Assembly (NCBI RefSeq): GCF_050948175.1
Contig: NW_027490175.1
Coordinates: 1-64,000, forward strand
Direction of reading: 5' to 3'
DNA length: 64,000 nucleotides
Origin: Xylocopa sonorina
Taxonomy: Eukaryota > Arthropoda > Insecta > Hymenoptera > Apidae
In this document: in pieces, positions 1 through 12,074 of the stretch
How positions within the stretch are numbered: the first letter of the stretch is position 1
Layout: each line of letters starts with the position of its first letter
Notes under the pieces: generated by a model
Databases searched by the model: none
Told to the model about the DNA's origin: nothing
Seen by the model: the letters and a program-made list of their open reading frames with translations, nothing else
Program-made: the position numbers and the translations under genes

Positions 1-127
1 ATTGCCAAGTGTCATGTATATCTCGTATTCACTTCAAAAGATTGTAAATGCGACACTTCCTTGCTAGGAAATAGCGTTTGCAGATGTCTACGTATCGTAG
101 CATTAGATTTCTAATGCTTCTTAAAAC

Positions 128-137
128 GCGATATCGC
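128..137. other. GCGATATCGC 10-bp palindrome, first of a per-monomer series
   Basis: GCGATATCGC is a perfect palindrome holding two CpG sites and an EcoRV-type GATATC core. It recurs once per monomer at the same phase, for example 24982-24991, and is broken in a minority by changes such as GATGTC, ATATCAC or the 11-bp deletion near 39050. Its persistence over hundreds of monomers may reflect function or only recent homogenisation. Confidence 0.7.
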
Positions 138-540
138 TCCTCATTTACATGTTTGATGATAAGGTATAATATTCACTGTGGAGTGTTATGTATACGTCGT
201 ATTCACCTCAAAAGACTGTAAATGCGACACTTCTTCGCTTGGATATAGCGTTTGCAGATGTCTACGTATCGAAGCAATAGTGTTCTAAAGCTTCTCAAAA
301 CTCGATATCGCTCCTCATTTCTATGTTTCATGATAAGATATAATATTCACTGTGGAGTGTTATTTATGCCTCGTATTCACCTCAAAAGAATGTAAATGCG
401 ACACTTCCTTGCTTGGAAATAGCGTTTGCAGATGTCTACGTATCGAAGCATTAAAGTTCTAATGCTTCTTAAAACGAGATATCGCATCTCATTTCTATGT
501 TTCATGATAAGATATAATATTCATTGTGGAGTGTTATGTA

Positions 541-888
541 TACCTGGTACTCATTTCAAAAGAATGTAAATGCGTCACTTCCTTGCCAGGAAGTAGCGTC
601 TGCAGGTGTCTACGTCTCGTAGCAATGGAGTTCTAATGATTCTTAAATCGCGATATCGCATCTCATTTCTATGTTTCATGATAAGATATAATATTCATTG
701 TGGAGTGTTATGTATACCTCGTACTCATTTCAAAAGAATGTAAATGCGTCACTTCCTTGCCAGGAAGTAGCGTCTGCAGGTGTCTACGTTTCGTAGCAAT
801 GGAGTTCTAATGATTCTTAAATCGCGATGTCGCATCTCATTTCTATGTTTCATGATAAGATATAATATTCATTGTGGAGTGTTATGTA
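541..888. repeat. Recent single-monomer tandem duplication
   Basis: Bases 541-714 and 715-888 are consecutive 174-bp copies that differ at only three positions I noticed: TACCTGGT versus TACCTCGT, ACGTCTCG versus ACGTTTCG, and GATATCGC versus GATGTCGC. Both share the uncommon features GCGTCACTTCC, TTGCCAGGAAG and GCAGGTGTC, which neighbouring monomers lack. A one-monomer unequal exchange explains the pair. Confidence 0.85.
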
Positions 889-926
889 TACCTCGTATTC
901 ACTTCAAAAGACTGTAAATGCGACAC

Positions 927-940
927 TTCCTTGCAAGGAA
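927..940. other. Perfect 14-bp palindrome form of the TTCC-GGAA dyad
   Basis: TTCCTTGCAAGGAA is its own reverse complement. In most monomers the same place has TTCCTTGCTAGGAA, which pairs at 12 of 14 positions. Perfect forms are seen at 927-940, 1971-1984, 6143-6156, 6317-6330, 7361-7374, 11533-11546 and 24563-24576. The core TTCC and GGAA arms persist even where the centre varies. This could be a binding site for a dimeric protein, but no known motif is claimed. Confidence 0.7.
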
Positions 941-3900
941 ATAGCGTCTGCAGATGTCTACGTATCGAAGCGACAGAGTTATAATGCTTCTTAAGACGAG
1001 ATTTCGCATGTCATTTTAATGTTTCATGATATGATATAATATTCATTGCGAAGTGTCGTGTATGCGTCGTATTCACATCAAAAGAATGTAAATGTGACAC
1101 TTCCTTGCTAGGAAGTAGCGTTTACAGACGTCTACGTATCGAAGCAATAGAGTTCTAATGCATCTTAAATCGTGATATCGCATATCATTACTATGTTTCA
1201 TGAACACATATAATATTCATTGTGCAATGTTATGTATACCTCGCATTTACTCCAAAAGAATGAAAATGCGACACGTCCTTGCTCGGAAATAGCGTTTGTA
1301 GATGTCTAAGTATCGTAGCGCTAGAGTCCTAAATCTTCTTAAAACGCGATATCACATCACATTTCTATATTTCATGATAGGACATAATATTCATTGCGAA
1401 GTTTCACGTATTCCTCGTATTCACTTCAAATGGATGTAAATGCGGCACTTCCTTCCTAGGAAATAGCGTTTGCAGATGTCTACTTATCGTAGCAATAGAG
1501 TTCTAATGCTTCTTAAAACGCGATATCACATCACATTTATATGTTTCACGATAAGATATAATATTCATTGCGAAGTTTCATGTATTCCTCGTATTCACTT
1601 CAAATGAATGCAAATGCGACACTTCCTTGCTAGGAAATAGCGTTTGCAGATGTCTACGTATCGTAGCAATCGTGTTATAATGCTTCATATAACGAGATAT
1701 CGCATCTCATTTCTATGTTTCATGATGACATATAATATTCATTGCGAAGTGTTATGTATACCTCGCATACACTTCAAATGAATGTAAATGCGACACTTCC
1801 TTGCTAGGAAGTAGCTATTGCAGATGTCTACGTATCGATGCAATAGAGTTCTAATGCTTCTTGAAACGGGATATCGCATCACATTTCTATGTTTCATGAT
1901 AAGATATAATATTATTTGCGAAGTGTCATGTATACCTTGTATTCACTTCAGAAGAATGTAAATGCGACACTTCCTTGCAAGGAAATAACGTTTGCAGATG
2001 TCTACGTATCGTAGCAATAGAGTTACAATGCTTCTTAAAACGCGATATCACATCACATTTCTATGTTTCACGATAAGATATAATATTCATTGTGGAGTGT
2101 TATTTATACCTCGTATTCACCTCAAAAGAATGTAAATGCGACACTTCCTTGCTAGGAAATAGAGTTTGCAGATTTCTGCGTATCGTAGCATTAGATTTCT
2201 ATTGCATCCCAAGACGCGATATCGCATCTCATTTCTATGTTTCATGATAAGATATAATATTTATTGCGAAGTGTCACGTATACATCGCATACACTTCAAA
2301 TGAATGTAAATGCGACACTTCCTTGCTAGGAAATAGCGTTTGCAGATGTCTACGTATCGAAGCAAAAGAGTTCTAATACTTCTTAAAACGAGATATCGCA
2401 TTTCATTCCTATGTTTCATGGTAAGATATACTATTCATTGCGAAGTATCACGTATTCCTCGTCTTCACTTCAAATGAATGTAAATGCGACACATCCTTGC
2501 TCGGAAATAGCGCTTGCAGATGTCTACGTATCGAAGCAATAGAGTTCCAATGCTTCTTGAAACGAGATATCGCATCTCGTTACTATGTTTCATGATAAGA
2601 TATAGTATTCATTGCGAAGTATCACTTATACCTCGCATACACTTCAGAAGAATGTAAATGCGACACTTCCTTGCTAGGAAACAGCGTCTGCAGATGTCTA
2701 CGCATCGTAGCAATAGAGATCTAAATCTTCTTAAAACGCGATATCACACCACATTTCTATGTTTCATGATAGGACATAATATTCATTGCGAAGTTTCATG
2801 TATTCCTCGTATTCACTTCAATTTAATGTAAATGCGACACTTCCTTGCTAGGAAATAGCGTTTGCAGATGTCTACGTATCGAAGCAATAAAGTTCTAATA
2901 CATCTTAAATAGTGATATCGCATATCATTACTATGTTTCATGAACACATATAATATTCATTGTGCAATGTTATGTATACCTCGCATTTACTCCAAAAGAA
3001 TGTAAATGCGACACTTCCTTGCTAGGAAACAGCGTCTGCAGTTGTCTACGTGTCGAAGCAATAGAGTTCTAATGCTTCTTAAAACGCGCCTTCGCATCTC
3101 ATTTCTATGTTTCAAGATAAGGTATAATATTCATTGTGAAGTGACATGCATACCTCGTATTCACTTCAAAAGAATGTAAATGCGACACTTCCTTGCTAAG
3201 AAATAGCGTTTGCAGATGTCTACGTATCGAAGCAATAGAGTTCTAATGCTTCTCAAAACGCAATATCGCATCCCCTTTCTATGTTTCATGATAAGATATA
3301 ATATTCATTGTGGAGTGTTATGTATACCTCGTGTTCACTTCAAAAGGATGTAAATGCTACACTTCCTTGCTAGGAAATAGCGTTTGCAGATGTCTACGTA
3401 TCATAGCAATAGTGTTCTGATGCTTCTTAAAACGCGATGTCGCTCCTCATTTCTATGTTCCATGATAAGATATAATATTCATTGCGAAGTGTCAAGTATA
3501 CCTCGCATACACTTCAATTGAATGTAAATGCGACACTTCCATTTTAGGAAGTTACGTTTCCAGATGTCTACGTATCGAAGCAATAGAGTTCTAATGCTTC
3601 TTAAATCGCGATATCGCATCTCATTTCTATGTTTCATGATAATATATAATATTCATTGCGAAGTGTTATGTATATTTCGTCTACACTTCAGATGAATGTA
3701 AATGCGACACTTCCCAGCTAGGAAATTGCGTTTGCAAATGTCTACGTATCGAAGCAATAGAATTCTAATGCTTCTTATACGCGCTTTTGCATCTCTTTTC
3801 TACGATTCATGATAAGATATAATATTCATTGCGAAGAGTTATGTTCTCCTCATATTCACTTCAAATGAATGTAAATGCGACACATCCTTGCTAGGAAGAA

Positions 3901-4649
3901 GCGTTTCCAGATGTCTAGATATCGAATCAAAAGAGTTCTAAAGCTTCTTATACGAGCTTTCGCAACTCATTTCTATGTTTCATGATAAGATATAATATTC
4001 ATTGCGAAGTGTCATGTATACCTTGTACTCACGTCAGAAGAATGTAAATGCGACACTTCCTTGCTAGGCAATAACGTTTGCAGATGTCTACGTATCGTAG
4101 CAATAGAGTTCTAATGCTTCTTAAAACGCGATATCACATCACATTTATATGTTTCATGAAAAGATATAATATTCATTGCGAAGTTTCATGTATTCCTCGT
4201 ATTCACTTCAAATGAATGTAAATGCGACACTTCCTTGCTAGGAAATAGCGTTTGCAGATGTCTACGTATCGTAGCAATCGTGTTATAATGCTTCTTATAA
4301 CGAGATATCGCATCTCATTTCTATGTTTCATGATAACATATAATATTCATTGCGAAGTGTTATGTATTCCTCGTCTACACTTCAAATGAATCTAAGTGCG
4401 ACACTTCCTTGCTAGGAATTAGCGTTGGCACGTGCCCACGTATCGAAGCAATAGTGTTCTAATGCTTCTTAAAACGAGATATCGCATCTCACTTCTATGT
4501 TTCATGATAAGATATAATATTCATTGCGAAGTGTTATGAATACCTCGCATTCACTTCCAAAGAATGTAAATGCGACACTTCCTCTCTAGGAAGTAGCGTC
4601 TGCTGTTGTCTGCGTATCGAAGCAAGAGTGTTCTAATGCTTCTTAAATC

Positions 4650-5649
4650 GCGATATCGCATCTCATTTCTATGTTTCATGATAGGATATAATATTCATAG
4701 CGTAGTGTAATGAATACCTCATCTACACTTCAAACGAATGTAAATGCCGCACTGCATTGCTAGGAAATGCGTTTCCAGATGTCTGCGTAACGAAGCAATA
4801 GAGTTCTAATGTTTCATAAAACGCGATATCGCATCTCATTTCTATGTTTCATGATACGATAAAATATTCATTGTGCAGTGTTATGTATACATCGTATTCT
4901 CTTCAAAAGAATGTAAATGCGACACTACCTTGCTAGGAAATAGCGTTTGCAGATGTCTACGTACCGTAGCAATAAAGTTCCAATGCTTCTCAGAACGCGA
5001 TATCGCATCTCATTTCTATGTTTAATCATAAGATATAATATTCAGTGTGGAGTGTTATCTATACCGCGAATTCACTTCAAGAGAATGTAAATGCGACACT
5101 TCCTTGCTAGGAAGTAGCGTTTGCAGATCTCTACGTATCGCAGCAATAGTGTTCTAATAATTCTTAAAACGGGATATCGCATCTCATTTCTATGTTTCAT
5201 GATAAGATATAATATTCATTGCGAAGTGTTATGTATTCCTCGTCTACACTTCAGATGAATGTAAATGCGACACTTCCTTTCTAGGAAATTCGTTTCCAGA
5301 TGTCTGCGTATCGAAACAGTAGAGTTCCAGTGCTTCCTAAAAAGCGATATCGCACCTCATTCCTATGATTCATGGTAAGATATAATATTCATTGCGGAGT
5401 GTCATGTATACTTCGTATTCACTTCAAAAGAATGTAAATGCGACACTTCCTTGCTAGGAAATAGCGTCTGCAGATGTCTACGTATCGTAGCAAAGGAGAT
5501 CTAATGCTTCTTACATTGTCATATCGCATCTCATTTCTATGTTTCTTGATAGGATATAATATTCATTGTGCAGTGTTATGTATACCCAGTATTCACTTCA
5601 AAAGAATGTAAATACGACACTTCCTTGCTAGGAAATAGCGTTTGCAGAT
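4650..5649. repeat. A/B shared 1.0-kb module, first occurrence
   Basis: About 5.7 monomers, recognisable by CATAGCGTAGTGTAATG, the short GGAAATGCGTTTCC form and ATACCGCGAATTC, which occur in both HOR A and HOR B. Occurrences are 4650-5649, 10040-11039 (HOR A copies), 14210-15209 and 17337-18336 (HOR B copies). The offset between the first and third is 9560 bp, or 55 monomers minus 10 bp. Small diagnostic changes separate the A and B versions: CAAACGAATG versus CAAAAGAATG, and GCGTAACGAAG versus GCGTATCGAAG. Confidence 0.9.
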
Positions 5650-6290
5650 GTCTACGTGTCGTAGCAATAGAGTTCTACTGATTCTTAAAACGAGATATCG
5701 CATCTCATTTCTATGTTTTATGATTCGATATAATATTCATTGCGAAGTGTCATGTATACTTCGTATTCACGTCAAACGAATGTAAATGCGACATTTCCTT
5801 GCTACGAAGTAGCGTTTGCAGACGACTACGTATCGAAGCAATAGAGTTCTAATGCTTCAAAAATCGCGATATCGCATCTCATTCCTATGTTTCATGATAA
5901 GATATAATATTCATTGTGGATTGTTATGTATACCTCGTATTCGCTTCAATAGATTGAAAATGCTACACTTCCTTGCTAGGAATTAGCGTTTGCAGATGTC
6001 TACGTATCGTAGCAATAGAGTTCTAATGCTTCTTAAATCGCGAGATCGCATCTAATTTCTATGTTTAATGATAAGATATAATACTCATAGTGCAGTGTTA
6101 TATATACCTCGTATTCACTTCAAATGAACGAAAATGCGACACTTCCTTGCAAGGAAATAGTATTTGCAGTTGTCTACGTATCGAAGCAATAGATTTCTAA
6201 AGCTTCTTTAAACGGGATATCGCGTCTCATTTCTATGTCTCATGATAAGATATAATATTCGTTGCGAAGTGTTATGTATTTCTCGTCTAC

Positions 6291-9200
6291 ACTTCAAAAG
6301 ACTGTAAATGCGACACTTCCTTGCAAGGAAATAGCGTCTGCAGATGTCTACGTATCGAAGCGACAGAGTTATAATGCTTCTTAAGACGAGATTTCGCATG
6401 TCATTTTATTGTTTCATGATATGATATAATATTCATTGCGAAGTGTCGTGTATGCGTCGTATTCACATCAAAAGAATGTAAATGTGACACTTCCTTGCTA
6501 GGAAGTAGCGTTTACAGACGTCTACGTATCGAAGCAATAGAGTTCTAATGCATCTTAAATCGTGATATCGCATATCATTACTATGTTTCATGAACACATA
6601 TAATATTCATTGTGCAATGTTATGTATACCTCGCATTTACTCCAAAAGAATGAAAATGCGACACGTCCTTGCTCGGAAATAGCGTTTGTAGATGTCTAAG
6701 TATCGTAGCGCTAGAGTCCTAAATCTTCTTAAAACGCGATATCACATCACATTTCTATATTTCATGATAGGACATAATATTCATTGCGAAGTTTCACGTA
6801 TTCCTCGTATTCACTTCAAATGGATGTAAATGCGGCACTTCCTTCCTAGGAAATAGCGTTTGCAGATGTCTACTTATCGTAGCAATAGAGTTCTAATGCT
6901 TCTTAAAACGCGATATCACATCACATTTATATGTTTCACGATAAGATATAATATTCATTGCGAAGTTTCATGTATTCCTCGTATTCACTTCAAATGAATG
7001 CAAATGCGACACTTCCTTGCTAGGAAATAGCGTTTGCAGATGTCTACGTATCGTAGCAATCGTGTTATAATGCTTCATATAACGAGATATCGCATCTCAT
7101 TTCTATGTTTCATGATGACATATAATATTCATTGCGAAGTGTTATGTATACCTCGCATACACTTCAAATGAATGTAAATGCGACACTTCCTTGCTAGGAA
7201 GTAGCTATTGCAGATGTCTACGTATCGATGCAATAGAGTTCTAATGCTTCTTGAATCGGGATATCGCATCACATTTCTATGTTTCCTGATAAGATATAAT
7301 ATTATTTGCGAAGTGTCATGTATACCTTGTATTCACTTCAGAAGAATGTAAATGCGACACTTCCTTGCAAGGAAATAACGTTTGCAGATGTCTACGTATC
7401 GTAGCAATAGAGTTACAATGCTTCTTAAAACGCGATATCACATCACATTTCTATGTTTCACGATAAGATATAATATTCATTGTGGAGTGTTATTTATACC
7501 TCGTATTCACCTCAAAAGAATGTAAATGCGACACTTCCTTGCTAGGAAATAGAGTTTGCAGATTTCTGCGTATCGTAGCATTAGATTTCTATTGCATCCC
7601 AAGACGCGATATCGCATCTCATTTCTATGTTTCATGATAAGATATAATATTTATTGCGAAGTGTCACGTATACATCGCATACACTTCAAATGAATGTAAA
7701 TGCGACACTTCCTTGCTAGGAAATAGCGTTTGCAGATGTCTACGTATCGAAGCAAAAGAGTTCTAATACTTCTTAAAACGAGATATCGCATTTCATTCCT
7801 ATGTTTCATGGTAAGATATACTATTCATTGCGAAGTATCACGTATTCCTCGTCTTCACTTCAAATGAATGTAAATGCGACACATCCTTGCTCGGAAATAG
7901 CGCTTGCAGATGTCTACGTATCGAAGCAATAGAGTTCCAATGCTTCTTGAAACGAGATATCGCATCTCGTTACTATGTTTCATGATAAGATATAGTATTC
8001 ATTGCGAAGTATCACTTATACCTCGCATACACTTCAGAAGAATGTAAATGCGACACTTCCTTGCTAGGAAACAGCGTCTGCAGATGTCTACGCATCGTAG
8101 CAATAGAGATCTAAATCTTCTTAAAACGCGATATCACACCACATTTCTATGTTTCATGATAGGACATAATATTCATTGCGAAGTTTCATGTATTCCTCGT
8201 ATTCACTTCAATTTAATGTAAATGCGACACTTCCTTGCTAGGAAATAGCGTTTGCAGATGTCTACGTATCGAAGCAATAAAGTTCTAATACATCTTAAAT
8301 AGTGATATCGCATATCATTACTATGTTTCATGAACACATATAATATTCATTGTGCAATGTTATGTATACCTCGCATTTACTCCAAAAGAATGTAAATGCG
8401 ACACTTCCTTGCTAGGAAACAGCGTCTGCAGTTGTCTACGTGTCGAAGCAATAGAGTTCTAATGCTTCTTAAAACGCGCCTTCGCATCTCATTTCTATGT
8501 TTCAAGATAAGGTATAATATTCATTGTGAAGTGACATGCATACCTCGTATTCACTTCAAAAGAATGTATATGCGACACTTCCTTGCTAGGAAATAGCGTT
8601 TGCAGATGTCTACGTATCGAAGCAATAGAGTTCTAATGCTTCTCAAAACGCAATATCGCATCCCCTTTCTATGTTTCATGATAAGATATAATATTCATTG
8701 TGGAGTGTTATGTATACCTCGTGTTCACTTCAAAAGGATGTAAATGCTACACTTCCTTGCTAGGAAATAGCGTTTGCAGATGTCTACGTATCATAGCAAT
8801 AGTGTTCTGATGCTTCTTAAAACGCGATGTCGCTCCTCATTTCTATGTTCCATGAAAAGGTATAATATTCATTGCGAAGTGTCAAGTATACCTCGCATAC
8901 ACTTCAATTGAATGTAAATGCGACACTTCCATTTTAGGAAGTTACGTTTCCAGATGTCTACGTATCGAAGCAATAGAGTTCTAATGCTTCTTAAATCGCG
9001 ATATCGCATCTCATTTCTATGTTTCATGATAATATATAATATTCATTGCGAAGTGTTATGTATATTTCGTCTACACTTCAGATGAATGTAAATGCGACAC
9101 TTCCCAGCTAGGAAATTGCGTTTGCAAATGTCTACGTATCGAAGCAATAGAATTCTAATGCTTCTTATACGCGCTTTTGCATCTCTTTTCTACGATTCAT

Positions 9201-11680
9201 GATAAGATATAATATTCATTGCGAAGAGTTATGTTCTCCTCATATTCACTTCAAATGAATGTAAATGCGACACATCCTTGCTAGGAAGAAGCGTTTCCAG
9301 ATGTCTAGATATCGAATCAAAAGAGTTCTAAAGCTTCTTATACGAGCTTTCGCAACTCATTTCTATGTTTCATGATAAGATATAATATTCATTGCGAAGT
9401 GTCATGTATACCTTGTACTCACGTCAGAAGAATGTAAATGCGACACTTCCTTGCTAGGCAATAACGTTTGCAGATGTCTACGTATCGTAGCAATAGAGTT
9501 CTAATGCTTTTTAAAACGCGATATCACATCACATTTATATGTTTCATGAAAAGATATAATATTCATTGCGAAGTTTCATGTATTCCTCGTATTCACTTCA
9601 AATGAATGTAAATGCGACACTTCCTTGCTAGGAAATAGCGTTTGCAGATGTCTACGTATCGTAGCAATCGTGTTATAATGCTTCTTATAACGAGATATCG
9701 CATCTCATTTCTATGTTTCATGATAACATATAATATTCATTGCGAAGTGTTATGTATTCCTCGTCTACACTTCAAATGAATCTAAGTGCGACACTTCCTT
9801 GCTAGGAATTAGCGTTGGCACGTGCCCACGTATCGAAGCAATAGTGTTCTAATGCTTCTTAAAACGAGATATCGCATCTCACTTCTATGTTTCATGATAA
9901 GATATAATATTCATTGCGAAGTGTTATGAATACCTCGCATTCACTTCCAAAGAATGTAAATGCGACACTTCCTCTCTAGGAAGTAGCGTCTGCTGTTGTC
10001 TGCGTATCGAAGCAAGAGTGTTCTAATGCTTCTTAAATCGCGATATCGCATCTCATTTCTATGTTTCATGATAGGATATAATATTCATAGCGTAGTGTAA
10101 TGAATACCTCATCTACACTTCAAACGAATGTAAATGCCGCACTGCATTGCTAGGAAATGCGTTTCCAGATGTCTGCGTAACGAAGCAATAGAGTTCTAAT
10201 GTTTCATAAAACGCGATATCGCATCTCATTTCTATGTTTCATGATACGATAAAATATTCATTGTGCAGTGTTATGTATACATCGTATTCTCTTCAAAAGA
10301 ATGTAAATGCGACACTACCTTGCTAGGAAATAGCGTTTGCAGATGTCTACGTACCGTAGCAATAAAGTTCCAATGCTTCTCAGAACGCGATATCGCATCT
10401 CATTTCTATGTTTAATCATAAGATATAATATTCAGTGTGGAGTGTTATCTATACCGCGAATTCACTTCAAGAGAATGTAAATGCGACACTTCCTTGCTAG
10501 GAAGTAGCGTTTGCAGATCTCTACGTATCGCAGCAATAGTGTTCTAATAATTCTTAAAACGGGATATCGCATCTCATTTCTATGTTTCATGATAAGATAT
10601 AATATTCATTGCGAAGTGTTATGTATTCCTCGTCTACACTTCAGATGAATGTAAATGCGACACTTCCTTTCTAGGAAATTCGTTTCCAGATGTCTGCGTA
10701 TCGAAACAGTAGAGTTCCAGTGCTTCCTAAAAAGCGATATCGCACCTCATTCCTATGATTCATGGTAAGATATAATATTCATTGCGGAGTGTCATGTATA
10801 CTTCGTATTCACTTCAAAAGAATGTAAATGCGACACTTCCTTGCTAGGAAATAGCGTCTGCAGATGTCTACGTATCGTAGCAAAGGAGATCTAATGCTTC
10901 TTACATTGTCATATCGCATCTCATTTCTATGTTTCTTGATAGGATATAATATTCATTGTGCAGTGTTATGTATACCCAGTATTCACTTCAAAAGAATGTA
11001 AATACGACACTTCCTTGCTAGGAAATAGCGTTTGCAGATGTCTACGTGTCGTAGCAATAGAGTTCTACTGATTCTTAAAACGAGATATCGCATCTCATTT
11101 CTATGTTTTATGATTCGATATAATATTCATTGCGAAGTGTCATGTATACTTCGTATTCACGTCAAACGAATGTAAATGCGACATTTCCTTGCTACGAAGT
11201 AGCGTTTGCAGACGACTACGTATCGAAGCAATAGAGTTCTAATGCTTCAAAAATCGCGATATCGCATCTCATTCCTATGTTTCATGATAAGATATAATAT
11301 TCATTGTGGATTGTTATGTATACCTCGTATTCGCTTCAATAGATTGAAAATGCTACACTTCCTTGCTAGGAATTAGCGTTTGCAGATGTCTACGTATCGT
11401 AGCAATAGAGTTCTAATGCTTCTTAAATCGCGAGATCGCATCTAATTTCTATGTTTAATGATAAGATATAATACTCATAGTGCAGTGTTATATATACCTC
11501 GTATTCACTTCAAATGAACGAAAATGCGACACTTCCTTGCAAGGAAATAGTATTTGCAGTTGTCTACGTATCGAAGCAATAGATTTCTAAAGCTTCTTTA
11601 AACGGGATATCGTGTCTCATTTCTATGTCTCATGATAAGATATAATATTCGTTGCGAAGTGTTATGTATTTCTCGTCTAC
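6291..11680. repeat. HOR A copy 2 (31 monomers, 5390 bp)
   Basis: Direct tandem copy of 901-6290, immediately adjacent to it. The junction at about 6290 joins a monomer tail of the CGTCTAC type to ACTTCAAAAGACTG, whereas at the end of copy 2 (11680) the same CGTCTAC tail continues into ACATCAAATG. This shows where the unit closes. A substitution in copy 2, such as TTGCTAGGAAATAGCG where copy 1 has TTGCTAAGAAATAGCG, allows the copies to be told apart. The unit has no inserted or lost monomer relative to copy 1. Confidence 0.93.
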
Positions 11681-12074
11681 ACATCAAATGAATGTAAATA
11701 CGACAGTTCCTTGCTAGGAAATAGCGTTTGTAGATGTCTACGTATCGAAGCAATAGTGTTCTAATGCTTCTTAAAACGCGATATCGCATCTCATTTCTAT
11801 GTTTCTTGATAAGATATAATATTCATTGCGAAGTGTTATGTATTTCTCGTCTACATTTCAAATGAATGTAAATACGTCAGTTCCTTGCTAGGAAATAGCG
11901 TTTGTAGATGTCTACGTATCGAAGCAATAGAGTTCTAATACTTCTAAAACGCGATATCGCATCTCATATCTATGTTTCGTGATAAGATATAATATTCATT
12001 GCGAAGTGTCATGAATACCCTGGATACACATCAAATGAATGTAATTGCGACACTTCCATGCTAGGAAATAGCGT
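11681..12074. repeat. Bridge between HOR A and HOR B, with a related monomer pair
   Basis: Just over two monomers that belong to neither flanking unit. The monomers around 11701 and 11875 share the rare AAATACG(A/T)CAGTTCC and GCGTTTGTAGATG variants at a spacing of 174 bp, so they are sister copies. At about 12075 the match to the 18-monomer unit begins, at GCAGATATCTACGTAACG. Confidence 0.75.

Larger units (their letters stand above)
1..900. repeat. Mixed satellite monomers left of HOR A
   Basis: About five monomers whose spacing is exactly 174 bp. They carry the GTGGAGTGTTATG variant of the late monomer region. They are not part of the following 31-monomer unit: the match between the two A copies starts only at about 901. 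The left edge is the window edge, so the array continues beyond it. No gene or other element is present. Confidence 0.85.
901..6290. repeat. HOR A copy 1 (31 monomers, 5390 bp)
   Basis: The sequence from about 901 recurs at a constant offset of 5390 bp (911 matches 6301, 6191 matches 11581), which is 31 monomers minus 4 bp. The individual monomers within the unit are clearly different from one another, whereas the two unit copies are almost identical, which is the definition of a higher-order repeat. Differences I noted by eye are about ten in 5390 bases, for example at 1011/6401, 1891/7281, 3197/8587 and 6222/11612. The left edge lies in the shared ACTTCAAAAG stretch at 901-910. The segment 4650-5649 of this unit is reused inside HOR B. 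Confidence 0.93.

Noticed and set aside
1320..1345. CENP-B box
   Set aside because: I looked for the TTCG-N4-A-N2-CGGG pattern. Some monomers have CTTCTTGAAACGGG, but the TTC and CGGG parts are spaced differently and the CG after TTC is missing. The reverse pattern also fails at the CGAA sites.
6208..11789. Assembly error as the sole reason for the near-identical A copies
   Set aside because: It cannot be excluded without reads. However, scattered single-base differences between the copies and distinct right-hand junctions (6290 versus 11680) favour a real tandem duplication, so it is listed as a feature with this caveat.
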